A stretch of 64,000 bases of DNA from Didymella arachidicola (Eukaryota > Ascomycota > Dothideomycetes > Pleosporales > Didymellaceae): assembly GCA_016630955.3 (NCBI GenBank), contig CM049985.1:1116001-1180000 (forward strand). The letters are read 5' to 3'. The position numbers and the translations under genes were made by a program. Numbering within the stretch: the first letter of the stretch is position 1; every line of letters begins with the position of its first letter. The notes below the pieces were generated by a model. The model was not told the origin of the DNA and searched no databases. It worked only from the letters and a program-made list of their open reading frames with translations. Below, one piece after another: positions 1 through 11,323 of the stretch.

Positions 1-326
1 GGAGGTGGATCTTGGCCGCGGGCTGCGAGTAGAGCGTCTGCCATGCGTCGTACATCAATAATATAGGGTGGAAAGCCTCGTCGATTAAGGTCTAGGATCC
101 ACTGCACAAGAGACTGCTCTTCAGTAGTTGATAGCTTTCGGTTGACAGAGACTATCTCTGATCGCGTGTGGACACCACGGAGACGCGTCCGGAGAGTAGA
201 TTCTGGTACGTCATACGCTCTCGCGAGGGCTCGGATTGATTGGCATGATTTATTCTGATAGGAGACTATCGCGAGACTCAGTCTACCTTCACGAGATGTC
301 ACCTCAGGCCGTGGTTGTTGAGTCAT
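1..326 (-). CDS. Pogo-like transposase, N-terminal part (runs off left edge)
   Basis: An open frame starts at ATG 326-324 on the minus strand and stays open to base 1 (about 108 residues). It begins MTQQPRPEVTSREGRLSLAI and continues into a helix-turn-helix stretch (SIRALARAYDVPESTLRTRL), then a second DNA-binding region (NRKLSTTEEQSLVQWILDLN, then RRGFPPYIIDVRRMADALLA). This is the psq-type plus CENP-B/Tc5-type HTH order of fungal pogo/Fot1 transposases, and it aligns by eye with the N-termini of the transposases at 30446-32098 and 61133-62779. The DDE domain would lie outside the window, so integrity cannot be judged; no stop or frameshift is present in the visible part. The start is 65 bp inside the element end. 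Confidence 0.8.
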   Translation of the reverse strand, partial: MTQQPRPEVTSREGRLSLAIVSYQNKSCQSIRALARAYDVPESTLRTRLRGVHTRSEIVSVNRKLSTTEEQSLVQWILDLNRRGFPPYIIDVRRMADALLAARGQDPP

Positions 327-390
327 GGTCGTTGGCGCAGATGGAGTTGTAAGGATTTGGTGGGGTGCGCAGCTTACTGGTGGAACACGT
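1..390 (-). mobile_element. Pogo/Fot1-like DNA transposon, 5' end only (element E0)
   Basis: The terminal part of a pogo-like element whose remainder lies left of the window. Its end is placed at position 390, just before a TA at 391-392, because the terminal bases read inward are ACGTGTTCCACC and every other pogo element in the window also begins ACGT next to a TA. A 19-bp stretch at about 357-375 (AGCTGCGCACCCCACCAAA read inward) is identical to part of the inverted repeat of the element at 30342-32160, so the two are related. The second end and target duplication cannot be seen. Confidence 0.75.
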
Positions 391-1743
391 TATTGGTATT
401 GTCACCTACAACTCGCCTTTCAATGCAAGCTTCAACCCTTCGTTGTTCTTGTCAGATCGAGAAGCAGTATTCGGGTTCCTCACTTCGTCGTAATATCCTT
501 GCTGTTTAGATGCGGGGGCCTTTTCAGCGCGGCGCCTCCACCTCACAGCGACGAGCCTCAGGCCGGTAGGGCGAGCCTCAGGCCGGTAGGGCGAGCCAAC
601 AGCTGACAGTCGTAACTATAGCTAGCTGCATAGTGAATTTTTTTTGAAGAAGAAGCTTGGCAAACAGCTGGACCGACATGCACTGGCTTTTCGGTAGTAA
701 GGACTTACAAAGATAGGCATTCAGAGCCCGTTCAGGTCTTGTAACTACCTAGGTAGTCGGCTCATAAAGTCCTGGAGTCTGAGGCCAATAGAACTATAGT
801 AAAGTTCCCTTGATAATGACCGACAGAGCTAATCATGTGGCTGATTTGCCACTGTTCGTAACCACTCCAATAACGAAGAATCGAAAGGTAAGGATTGAGG
901 CTGAAGATGTACCTACCAGATCTCTAGCACGGTTGAGATCTCAGAGCACATAAACAACTCCCTGCAAGGACGCAACAACCACGCTACATCAGCGAAACAT
1001 TCAAAATACACCCATCCACCTCTTCCTCAGCCACACTCCAGCTCTTCTCCTCCACAACGCTTTGAAAGCCGGCTCTAGCCACTCCTTTTCTTTCCGAACC
1101 TTGGAATCTGCCCCACCCGACTTTCTCCGGGACGCAGCCCCATATGTTCCCTGTACGTAAATTGAGGAACTCCACAGTCGAAAATGGTCTGAATATCGGG
1201 AACTAACGCGGAACATGCATGCTGTGGTAACCCTCGGGAGCGTATCCGGACATGATGCCCCAGAATCGACAGCCTCGGGAGGGCTGGCATGCGGACGCTA
1301 GGCAATCGACGACAGGGGTTGCTTCCGTTAGCCATCGAGCTCGACGGGTGAGAGGAGCACGGAACTCATACCGTTTGCTCAATCTTCTCAGTAATGTCAA
1401 AGATATGAGATGATCCTAGCACATCTCAGCAATATGCACACGAAGTGTCCTGAGTGATGTACTATCAGATGCAGAGCGTTGAAGCTGCAAATGGGGATGG
1501 AATGTCAGAAATCGCGCCTGCAACAGTGATCCACAAGATGCGAATCAATCAAAAAGCTTAAAGGTCGTCAATGCACGGCAACAGTTGTTGTTGTACTATT
1601 ACTCATTGATTCGTATCTGGCGTTAACACATATTGATGCTCTAAACCCAGCGTTTTGCAGTCCAGGTATTACTTGCTCTTGCTTTCATGACCCTTCCGAA
1701 TCAGCTCTCAAAGCTTAGGCGTAGCCTGGCTCTGTCCTGATTC
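391..1743. other. Intergenic, no gene seen
   Basis: This stretch lies between the pogo element end and the 3' end of the GAPDH gene. It contains a short tandem repeat at 552-597 (20-bp unit, about 2.3 copies). Only short, unconvincing open frames are present, and I see no recognisable protein or RNA gene. The part next to 1744 should hold the GAPDH 3' UTR. Confidence 0.5.
552..597. repeat. Short tandem repeat, 20-bp unit
   Basis: A 20-bp unit containing CCTCAGGCCGGTAGGG occurs twice in direct tandem with a partial third copy (CGAGCC). It lies about 160 bp outside the end of the leftmost pogo element. No function is apparent. Confidence 0.7.
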
Positions 1744-2954
1744 CTAAGCGTTGCCGTCAACCTTGGCAATGTACACCAAAAGGTCGAGGACACGACGGGA
1801 GTAACCCCACTCGTTGTCGTACCAGGAGACGAGCTTGACGAAGTTCTTGTTGAGGGAGATACCGGCCTTGGCATCAAAGATAGAGGAGCGGTCGTCACCG
1901 TTAAGGTCAGAGGAGACGATCTCATCCTCTGTGTAGCCGAGGATGCCCTTGAGCTTGCCCTCAGAGGCCTCCTTGACGGCCTCCTTGATCTCGTCGTAGG
2001 AGGCGCCCTTCTCAATGCGGACAGTCAAGTCAACAACAGAGACGTTGGAGGTAGGGACGCGCATGGACATGCCCGTAAGCTTGCCGTTGAGGTCGGGGAT
2101 GACCTTGCCGACAGCCTTGGCGGCACCAGTGCTGGACGGGATGATGTTCTGAGCAGCGGTGCGGCCACCACGCCAGTCCTTAGCGGACGGGCCGTCAACG
2201 ACCTTCTGGGTGGCGGTGTAGGAGTGGACAGTGGTCATGAGCCCCTCGATGATGGTGAACTTGTCGTGGATGACCTTGGCGAGAGGAGCCAAGCAGTTGG
2301 TTGTGCAAGAGGCATTGGAGAGAACCTCAATGTCCTTGGTGTAGGTCTCGTTGTTGACACCCATGACGAACATGGGAGCATCGGCAGAGGGAGCAGAGAT
2401 GACGACCTTCTTGGCGCCACCCTTCAAGTGAGCCTTAGCCTTCTCGGTGGTGGTGAAGACACCGGTGGACTCAACAACGTAGAAAGCGCCGGTCTCGCTC
2501 CAGGGGATGTTGGCGGGGTCCTTCTCGGTGTAGAAGCGGATGGTCTTGCCGTTGATGGACAGGTTGTTGCCCTCGACCTTGATGTCACCGTTGAAGCGGC
2601 CGTGGGTGGAGTCGTACTTGAGCATGTAGGCCTGTCATTTTGTCAGCTCTGTCTTCATCTACCAATTTGAAGCAAAGTATCCGTGCTGAGCCGGTGCTTT
2701 GAGGGTGGGTGAGCTTACAGCGTAGTGAGGCTCAATGAAGGGATCGTTGACAGCGACGATCTCGACATCGTTGTGCTCGATGCTGGTGCGTTGTCAGCCC
2801 ATTACTGTCTTTCTGAAGCTCTCACTGAGGATTACTTACGCGTTGCGGAAGACAATGCGACCAATGCGGCCGAAACCGTTGATACCGACCTGTTGAGGAG
2901 GTCAGAAGCTGTACATAGCTAAAGAGGGGCAGAAGGGCTTACCTTGACAACCAT
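1744..2954 (-). CDS. gpdA: Glyceraldehyde-3-phosphate dehydrogenase
   Basis: Glycolytic NAD-dependent GAPDH, cytosolic, converting glyceraldehyde-3-phosphate to 1,3-bisphosphoglycerate. Four exons on the minus strand: 2954-2943, 2889-2840, 2782-2719 and 2631-1744, giving 337 residues, the usual family length. The product begins MVVK, then VGINGFGRIGRIVFRNA (Rossmann NAD-binding motif), and carries the catalytic signature SNASCTTNCLAP with the active-site Cys near residue 151. All introns are GT-AG and the joined frame matches fungal GAPDH throughout. The first coding exon is only 12 nt. It is divergent from the Cox5 gene across a 2.2-kb intergenic region that should hold its promoter. No damage is seen. 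Confidence 0.97.
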
Positions 2955-5138
2955 GATGGATAGACTGTTGTTCTGTGAAAGATGTCAATTGAGGAGGAAT
3001 GATGAGTAGGAGATCCAAGAGGTATTCACGCTTTAAAAAGGATCTAAAGTAGTCTGGAAGCTTGGAAGAAGAGATTTGTGGTGGCCTGTGAGCGTGATGT
3101 TTGTTGGGTCCAGTTGGTGGGGGTGAGCGGGGCTATCCTTAAGTAGCTCTGTGACGTTTGGCTTAGAAAAAGGACTGCAATCTGATAGCTGCGACGCGGG
3201 CCGCATCCAATAAGCTCCTCTCAGCCCTCCACCCACACCCGGCCGGCTGCGTTGAGCTTGAGGCCGCAGCTGCAACCGTACCTCGGACACGCTGAGCAAG
3301 CATCGTGAGAATGCGCGGAAAGACACGGGGTCATGGAGCATCCCGGATGCGTCAAATGAGCTTAAAGCGTGCCCGAGGCCCTCGTAAGAACTCGAAGTTG
3401 GTGTCCACCTAGAGCCTCATTGTACTGACTTGCGGACACCGATGTGCTTGACAAATATCCTTGCATGTGCACACTACTTCACTTGGCTCTTGCTAACAGC
3501 CACCCAGTCCAGCACGCCCAGCACCGCAAATGCACATCTCTAAACAGCTTACGAAAGAGGTATCCGCAGCGTCTCGTAATGCTCGCCGCGACAGCATGGA
3601 GCAAGCTAGTTGGTAGAAACATTCACACAGCGCGACCGGCAAGCTCTGCTATGATTCAGGATCATTTCATCATTCGATAGAATAAACACGGCGAATTCAT
3701 CAGCACCGCGGACTCGGTCAACGCGGGGAGGCGAATTTCTGGTGCTACCACCGAGATTCTGACCGCCACGCAAAGTCGAGCACGTCGTCGTTGAGACTGA
3801 TTGAGGTGTGAGGCGCAAGCATCCGCGGCCGAGACGTGGGACTTGTACCAGACGAGGGGCCAGTTACAGCAGATCTGAGCTCACCACCTGACAGTGATGT
3901 GCGACAACGGCGTCCAGAACGCCTTGGGGTACCTGCATAAATGTTGGAGGGGCAGCTTGGACGCGTCCACGCGTTGATGCAGTGATCGAAGCTCCAGTTC
4001 CGTAGGGCTGACAAGCTTGAGCTCGAGCTTCTGCTCTAAGGCTATCGCCAAGCCAGAGCTTCACCACGAAACAGCATCGAGCAGCAGACCTTAAAAAAAG
4101 TTAAAGCATCACTTGCCGAGGATACTCCGAATCGAATGCTCATTGTTGTAGTCAAGCAAAATGTTCTGAGGACAGTTGTGCCATTCATCCTATCTTCGGG
4201 TCTAGGGAGACCAAATACTGAGATGACGAAATTCATTGATCATGTGACTTTACCATGCTCCCTGCCTGCTTCCAAGGTTCTGCCTCTGTCGACAATGAAT
4301 AGTCAAAAGACAGCTTCGCAAACGAAATTCTGTGTGCGCGTAGTGCAAGGCAGACTATGTGCATGCAACTTCCAAGACCGAGCGTGACAGCTGTCCAACC
4401 ATTCTGGAGCCGGCTGTCCGGAAATGAGGCAGTTTGCGAGCTTTTGCAAGGTGATCAGTTAGGTGCTACAGGCGCAGCATGTATGTACAACTAGAACTTG
4501 AGGCCGCACAGGATAAATCGTCCTCCTCAACTCGAGCTTGTATACGACATTCCCATGGATCCCTCTAATCAACATCCTTTCTGAAAGCCTGTTACGTTCA
4601 ACCATTGACCCTCAACAAACGACCGATGGACGAGCGCATACAGTCACAACTCTCACATAACCACTCAACCTCCTTGCAAAGCTGAAGAATATATAGTACC
4701 TTGGAAAGTATATGCGTTACTGCGCAAAGTTGTGAATAGGCGGCAATGGTGAAGCTGATGAGATTGCTCCTTCCATATAAAACGTCAGCGAAAATGTGGA
4801 AAGAGCAATGTACGCAGCTGCTTGCACCTCTCAACCTCATCTTATAATGACAGGCTCTTCAAGTGCGCAGTTCCATCTCGTCCTCATAAGGCATTGCTCG
4901 GGGTTGTGAGGGTGAGTTTCAACAGCGCGCTTATTGGGCGCCGGTCCTGGCTTGGTCTGTGTCACAGTCGAATGACTTTCGTTCGCTTTTTTGCCAAGAC
5001 TGCCCACCGCAAGCTCGATCTTCTTCCTGTGCCATCACCACCGTCATCACCACCACCCATTGGCAGCTCCAGGTCCCTCGAAGGGAAGCTTTCTCAGTCC
5101 CTTTCGCATTTTTCAATACTCTCCACTCCACCGCCACG
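2955..5138. promoter_or_regulatory. Divergent intergenic region between gpdA and cox5
   Basis: A 2.2-kb stretch that must contain the promoters of the two divergent genes. The GAPDH-proximal part (about 2955-3400) is its 5' UTR and promoter by position; the last 120 bp before 5139 are rich in C and T on the plus strand (TCTTCTTCC, CACCACCGTCATCACCACCA), as often seen upstream of highly expressed fungal genes. Short open frames inside show no family resemblance. No specific factor site is claimed. Confidence 0.4.
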
Positions 5139-5959
5139 ATGATGCGCACCTCGATCGCCCGCGCGACACGCGCAGCAGCCGTTCCCAGGACGACCTGCCA
5201 GGTCCAGCAGTTCCGCCAGGCCCACGCTATCTCCAACCCTACATTGGCCAAGATTGAAGCGCGTTGGGAAGAGGCCCGTGAAATCCAATGAACCAGGCTA
5301 TTCGCGTTACTAACAGTGCGTAGATGCCTCCTCAGGAGCAGGCTGATCTTTGGATGTCGCTGAGGGACCGCATGAAGACCGACTGGAAGGAGCTCACCTT
5401 GCAGGAGAAGAAGGCTGGTGCGTAAAAAAACTCCCAGCATAATCATCGAGCTTCACAGATGGGCGCATGACGTACCCGGAGTTGATAAGAGCGTACCCGA
5501 GTTGGCCCGTGGCCTTGTTGCACCCGGCACCACCATACACACCACACCGAACATCATCGATAAGGATTCAAAGCTAATGTGTACCTCGATGTACAGCCTA
5601 CTTCATTGCCTTCGGTCCTCACGGCCCCCGCCGTCCCCCCCCTCCGGATGAGGGCCGTAAGGTCTTCTTCATCTCTGCAGCCGTCATTGCCGGAGCTTTC
5701 GCTACCTTTGCCTTCACCCGCATGTTCGCCAGCCCCATTAGGCCTCGCACCATGACCAAGGAGTGGCAGGAGGCTTCCGAGGAGTACTTGAAGGTGCGCA
5801 AAGCCATCGCTGCAGGTGCGGCAGATTCAATCACGGCATGTGTACTGACGCATTTCGCAGGCCCAGGGAAGCGAGCCCATTACCGGTTACAAGGGTATGC
5901 TGGTCCAGTCGGTCTCGGAGAAGAACCTCCCCCCCGGCGTGAAGCTCAACGACGAGTAA
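5139..5959 (+). CDS. cox5: Cytochrome c oxidase subunit Cox5 (subunit IV family), mitochondrial
   Basis: Nuclear-encoded subunit of respiratory complex IV in the inner mitochondrial membrane. Exons 5139-5273, 5324-5417, 5597-5793 and 5861-5959 give 174 residues. The product starts MMRTSIARATRAAA (Arg-rich presequence), followed by RWEE, MPPQEQADLWMSLRDRMK, KKAAYFIAFGPHGPR, one membrane span (VFFISAAVIAGAFATFAF) and a tail ending PPGVKLNDE, the layout of fungal Cox5. Introns 2 and 3 are GT-AG. Intron 1 has no GT donor compatible with the frame; the family junction WEE-MPPQ requires a cut after GAG 5271-5273, giving a GC donor (GCCCGT) and a TAG acceptor after a TACTAAC branch motif. That boundary is the only uncertain one. 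Confidence 0.92.
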
Positions 5960-8624
5960 ACGAACGGAAACAATTTCCACGAACGCACAATACCAATACC
6001 AATACCAATACCAATCTCACATTTCCTTGGGTCAACTTTCTGTTTGGTACTGCCTGTGTCAGATATATGACAAGATCGAAAGGGTTACGAGCCTCTGCAG
6101 GATTGGCCCATGTCATATTAGTCCCTCCGTGTACAGAAATCTTAGAGGCATTTGCGATTTTTGCTCTACCGTCTCCACTACGATCTTGTGCGCAAAGCAC
6201 AGTGTACAAGTACAGAGCACTCCAATCCATGAGCTTTTCTCTCCATACTCCATCTCGATGCTTGTGCGGGTCGGTGACAAACTGCGAATGGCTGCATTGG
6301 GATTGGGCAAAGCCATGGTGAGTCAGCAATGCCGGATCACACTCTGCTGATAGTCAAGGGCCTTGCGATATCTTTAATATCGAAGACGAAGTCACGCGAG
6401 GTTTAGAGGGACATGGCGATCGTGAACCTACGTTGCTCAGCTAAAGGCTGCCATCGATACTTTAGAGATACCACGCGCGTGTGCAGAAGACCGCATGCGT
6501 ACACGTACAAAAAAGGAGCGACCGCCTCAGCAGTATCACACAAGCATTTGCTTAAAAGTTCTTCTAGTTGCATGATACGTCAAGAGGGGGGTCTTCAGCT
6601 ACACTTGCGCGGATTGAGCAGTACCACGAAGGTCGTCAGAAAACGAATCACAGAGCTGAGCATGTTGCGAACGATGTGCATCTATTGCCCAGACACCCTG
6701 TCAAGGCCCATCGCATGTCATACAAGAGATGAAGCTAACAAAAAATGATGATCGAGTGCTACGTCGAAGCTAGAAGGTGCATAAAGATTGAGCACGAGTG
6801 CATCCGCGGCCGAACATCACAAGCATTGCCACCATACCGTTACGAATTCAGGGACTGGTTTCAGATCTCAGCCGTTGCGCGCACGCGGAGCACAGCGTCC
6901 TGTGCTGCTGGTGCTCGTGCAGCGTCATCTCATCAGGCAGGAAGCATAGTCTCATTCAACATCCATGGATGGGTCAGGAAAGATTGACAAGTGTCAGGAC
7001 GGCTAAGCGGCGCAGACTGCACCTGAGTCAAGTGCTATGCTTGGAAAATGATGGGGCAGCACTGTAGACATTGTGCTCTAAGACAATAGTCGGAAGGAGC
7101 GAAGGATCATGAGGTGCCCTGTCAGTAAAGAAGAAGATGGAGCCCACCATGCTACCTGTGACGCCTCGTGTCACTGCCAACGCCTCCCAACAGGAGCATA
7201 AGGTAGGTGCAAAAGGACAGGACACAGCGGAAATCATACAAGCATCTCCTCGGGCCAAAGACCGTAGTCGATGAAAGGAGGAGCCTAAAGCCCAGAGTGA
7301 ATGGGAGCGGCGGGGTTTTGAGGCATTGTGCCGTTATAATACATGCCCGTCAATGGAGGCTCTGAACGTTTGGCTCTTTCTCTGCTCGAGTTCTGGAAGC
7401 TAAAGTGTCACGCAACATCTGTAGCGACACGAATTCACTAATCTGTGGTATTCCTGGTTCTCCACGGTCGTCCTATCTATTGACACATTATACTCAACTG
7501 GTCAAAACGATCGACTATGTTACATATGTGCGCTGCTTTGAGTAACTATAAATTTCACGATTAGCCTATACTTCCGGTACGCTGTTCCCACTGAAATCGT
7601 CACTGCGCTTCTTCAAAACCTCGAGGGCGATACGCTATGGAACAAAAAGCAGTATACGGGTGAAACATGGCTTTCGGCGACTCTCAAAGGCTTCATAAAT
7701 CGTAGGACCATCCTTTTGTCATGTTCTTGCAATGACTAGACTGACTTCCAAATTATGATACAAGGAGCTGCGGCTTTCCAAAGACTCTCAAGCCTCATGG
7801 TTGTCATCAGCTTCCATATTTCAACGTCATAATGAGAGGGGACTCACTCCCTCATCACCAGTCTTTCTTCGAGTGTCGAAATGAATGTAAGCATTATCTA
7901 TGTCTCTCTCGTCTGCATCCTGGCCCAGTGAGCAGCCCAAAACATTTACTCAGCTCCTATGACCGCCACTGTGCTGCTTCAAAACCCATTCGTGGGACGT
8001 AAGATGTTTGCCTGTGGCTTCGGCGACTTCTCTGATCTATTCAAAAGCACTGGAAAAAGGCTTCATGCCGAAGACAAGGCTTCCAACGGCCCATGAAAGC
8101 AGATGTAATGCGGCATGATGAGCTACTGTCCAGCTGGCTGAGGGGACATGTTAAGATTTCTTCCTGGGGCTCTGCTTCTGACAAACACAGTGGTGCCTCC
8201 TATCCGCGGAGTCTCCAACATCTGTGAGTTATCAGGGTACTACATTGCCTTAACATGTTTCGCTTCGTCTTCTTCGCTCCGTCGATGATTGACTCACAGA
8301 GGTAGATCTACTTTGAGATCTGTGATAAGCACTGTGGCTGTAAGAGAAGCAAGCAAGGTGACTAAGACCAGAGGTACGGTCGGTCATGTAGTTTCAAAAA
8401 ATTACAGTCTGGGGCCACTGCGTGTACGGCAAGCAGATTTCCACCATCTCGTGTTTCTGTACGCTGTTAAAAAGTGCCTATAGTGTCCGCGGAAACTACA
8501 CCGGCAACGGCCTTGTGCGATTGTTGGGGGCGATGATTTTCGAAATTGGCTCGGCATTGTGGTATGTCCTGAGTCCTGACTCATGAAGGTAACATGATCA
8601 TAAATTGCAAAGCATACTTGTTTC
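5960..8624. other. Convergent intergenic region, no gene seen
   Basis: A 2.7-kb region between the converging cox5 and coproporphyrinogen oxidase genes. It begins with a short microsatellite (ACCAAT)n at about 5989-6015 in the cox5 3' UTR. Open frames of 60-130 codons overlap one another on both strands and show no recognisable domain or clear intron structure. I found nothing else to support. Confidence 0.45.
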
Positions 8625-9956
8625 CTACACCCATTCCTTGGGGTTCTTGAGCACCTCTATCAGGCGCTCTTCCCTGCTACCCTTCTCGGGGGCGTGCATG
8701 TACTCCCACCTCGACGTAAGCGGCAGGCTCATCAAGATGCTCTCTACCCTCGCGCCTGGTGTATTCAGGCCAAACGCTGTGCCACGGTCGTGCACCAAAT
8801 TGAACTCAACATATCGCCCCCTCCTAATCTGCTGCCAGCGCTTCTGCGCCTCTGTAAAAGGCATGTCTTTCCTTCTGTTGATGATAGGCAAGTACGAAGG
8901 CAGGAACGCAGACAAGCAATCCTGCACAAAGCTGAACAGCTGCTCCTGGTCTTTCTCCGTCTCGTCAAGGTCGTCGAAGAAGATGCCGCCAACACCGCGT
9001 GTCTCACCCCGGTGCTTGTTGTTGAAGTACTCGTCGCACCATTTCTTGAAGCGTGGGTAGTATGCCTTGTCGTGCTTGTCGCAAGCTTGCTTGATTTCGC
9101 TGTGGAATTGTATCGCGTCTTCGTCGTAGAGGTACGAGGGCGTAAGGTCGCAGCCACCGCCGTACCACCAGGCATTGGTGTTGCCAAACTCGTCGGCAGT
9201 CTCGAAGTAGCGGTAGTTCAGGTGGACGGTCGGTGCGTTCGGGTTGTGAGGGTGCAGGACCATCGACAAACCGGCGGCGAAGAACTCGAGGGAATCGACG
9301 TCGGGGTCGAGCGCCTTGTGGTTGACGCGCATCTTCTGTATCGCTGCGCGTGGGAGACGGCCATAGACAACAGAGGTGTTGACACCGCCCTTCTCGAAGA
9401 CCTTGCCGTCCTGCAGCACACATGTGATGCCGCCTCCGCCCTCTGGTCGCTGCCATGTGTCGATCTTGAACTTTGTGCCGTCAACCTTCTCCAGCTCGGC
9501 AATGATCTCCTTCTGTTTTTGCTTGATGAACTTCTCCATTCGTAGACGCATAGGCGATTGTTCAGATACACCGTTTTCGCGCTTGAGGATAGCGTCTTTT
9601 TGTGCGATCGAGGGCGTTTCGGTCTTCAGCGAGTCTGACTCTGTCCACTTCATAACGTCAATTGCATCCTGAATATCTTCGAAAATGCTGCCGCGCACCA
9701 TGGAGTATATTATAGCGCCCAAGAAGGGCAGCATGAGCAGTCGAATTCTGTTCGGCCACTTGCTGGGTGGGGGATTTCGCCATTCTTCCATAGGATCTGG
9801 CTTGATCTTGTAGTTGCGAGGGTATTCTCCCATAAATCTTCGTGGAGTTGGTATCTGTCTGGTCCGCAAGCAGTTTGCGCGTAACGACTCGCGTGGCGCA
9901 TAGCTGGCTGGGAGCTCCAGAGCTCTGGCAGCGCGAAAAGGGGATCGAAGAAGCAT
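8625..9956 (-). CDS. HEM13: Coproporphyrinogen III oxidase (oxygen-dependent)
   Basis: Heme-pathway enzyme that oxidatively decarboxylates coproporphyrinogen III to protoporphyrinogen IX. Single uninterrupted exon, 443 residues. Family blocks are all present: GGGGITCVLQDGKVFEKGGVN, LHPHNPNAPTVHLNYRYFE, WWYGGGCDLTPSYLYDED, RGVGGIFFDDLDETE and GRYVEFNLVHDRGTAFGL. The yeast enzyme is about 330 residues and cytosolic; this one has about 110 extra N-terminal residues containing an Arg-rich stretch (LLRSPFRAARALELP) and a hydrophobic segment near residues 72-87 (LLMLPFLGAIIYSMV). That looks like a mitochondrial presequence plus inner-membrane sorting segment, suggesting intermembrane-space location (inference). 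It is divergent from atg8. Confidence 0.96.
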   Translation of the reverse strand: MLLRSPFRAARALELPASYAPRESLRANCLRTRQIPTPRRFMGEYPRNYKIKPDPMEEWRNPPPSKWPNRIRLLMLPFLGAIIYSMVRGSIFEDIQDAIDVMKWTESDSLKTETPSIAQKDAILKRENGVSEQSPMRLRMEKFIKQKQKEIIAELEKVDGTKFKIDTWQRPEGGGGITCVLQDGKVFEKGGVNTSVVYGRLPRAAIQKMRVNHKALDPDVDSLEFFAAGLSMVLHPHNPNAPTVHLNYRYFETADEFGNTNAWWYGGGCDLTPSYLYDEDAIQFHSEIKQACDKHDKAYYPRFKKWCDEYFNNKHRGETRGVGGIFFDDLDETEKDQEQLFSFVQDCLSAFLPSYLPIINRRKDMPFTEAQKRWQQIRRGRYVEFNLVHDRGTAFGLNTPGARVESILMSLPLTSRWEYMHAPEKGSREERLIEVLKNPKEWV

Positions 9957-10857
9957 TGTGGTCGAATACTGGCTTGAGTAAGGATTACAAGGCTATAATA
10001 CAACGATGCAAGAGCGAAAGAGAGGATCAATTTCTCGGGTCGATCTACATTAGTAGCGCTGCGACAGCGGTATCGTGTTTGAAAATGTCAAAGGTCACAC
10101 CACAGTGGGAGCATGTTGTAATGACGCAGGGACCAAGGCGAGGCCGATGGGCTAGGTCCAGGTCCCAAGCAGACCCTTCCCCGTATTATAGTCGCTCTTC
10201 TACATAACCGAGATCGGAAGATACTCAGTTATTGAGAGATTTCCGAAGAGTGCTGCAAGCTTACTGGTGACACGGTACCATGTAGGGTTTCTGAGCTACT
10301 TGCAGTGTCGTTGCGCTTCTGGTACATAACGCAGACATTACTGCGTCACCAGGGTACCTGGGACGGATAGTTTCGGGAACGTCAGTGAAGGTCATGGATA
10401 GACTGACTATTGTCTCAGCGACGTGAGCACCTGAGGGCAGGTGACTCGGCGCTAGGCTGGGTCATGGAAGCGAAGCAAGTGGCAGGTGAGGCATGAGGCG
10501 GAGCCGGTCAGCACGCCATACAAAGAGTCACTATGCGAATGCGCAACGAGGGCGGTACTTCGCATGACGAGCTACTGCTATCAAGGGCGCTTGATGCGTG
10601 TGTTTTGCCCCATAGTGCACTTGCCCAAAATGTAAAGTGGTTGGTTGGTGACCTTTCCATGGAACGTTTCGTAAGCGGTACTTATCACAGGGACGCTTGC
10701 GCCCCGCTCTCTGTTGCCTTGAAGCTCTCACACACCGCCCAACTCCATCTCTCCTACATAACATCTTCCACGCCACACCACCTACACCACGTTCTGCGAT
10801 TACCCACTGCAGCTCCACCACCCATAACTACGCCCCAGTAAAATCACCTCCGCCAAT
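9957..10857. promoter_or_regulatory. Divergent intergenic region between HEM13 and atg8
   Basis: A 900-bp region that must hold the promoters of both genes. The segment immediately upstream of atg8 (about 10740-10857) is C-rich and G-poor with repeated CACCACC/CACCGCC tracts, consistent with a fungal 5' UTR. Nothing else was recognised. Confidence 0.4.
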
Positions 10858-11323
10858 ATGCGCTCCAAGTTCAAGGACGAGCACCCGTTCGAGAAGCGCA
10901 AGGCCGAGGCCGAGCGCATTCGCCAGAAGTACAACGACCGCATTCCCGTACGTCTGCCTGCAACCTTGTTCCCACGGAATCAAGCAGCTAACATGAACAG
11001 GTCATCTGCGAGAAGGTCGAGAAATCAGATATCGCGACCATCGACAAGAAGAAGTACCTGGTTCCTGCCGACCTTACTGTCGGCCAGTTCGTCTACGTTA
11101 TTCGCAAGCGCATCAAGCTGTCGCCGGAGAAAGCCATCTTCATCTTCGTCGATGAGGTCCTGCCTCCCACGGCTGCTCTCATGAGCTCGATATATGAGGA
11201 GCACAAGGACGAGGACGGCTTCCTCTACATCACGTACGTTCCGTTTTCCCCGAGAGCGATAGAGACATATGCTAACAAGGCTGCAGCTACTCGGGCGAGA
11301 ACACGTTTGGTGAGGCGGTTTAA
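10858..11323 (+). CDS. atg8: Autophagy ubiquitin-like protein Atg8
   Basis: Ubiquitin-like protein conjugated to phosphatidylethanolamine on autophagosome membranes. Exons 10858-10947, 11001-11233 and 11287-11323 give 119 residues. The product starts [20 protein letters not shown], contains [20 protein letters not shown] and ends [11 protein letters not shown]. The conserved Gly after Phe in the C-terminal TFG is the residue exposed by Atg4 processing, so the last three residues (EAV) are the propeptide removed before lipidation. All introns are short GT-AG introns with a GCTAAC branch motif. Near-perfect conservation makes the call certain. Confidence 0.98.

Noticed and set aside
6413..7067. 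Consecutive open frames of 80-111 codons downstream of cox5
   Set aside because: No recognisable family, no splice sites that join them into a sensible product, and frames overlap in different phases.
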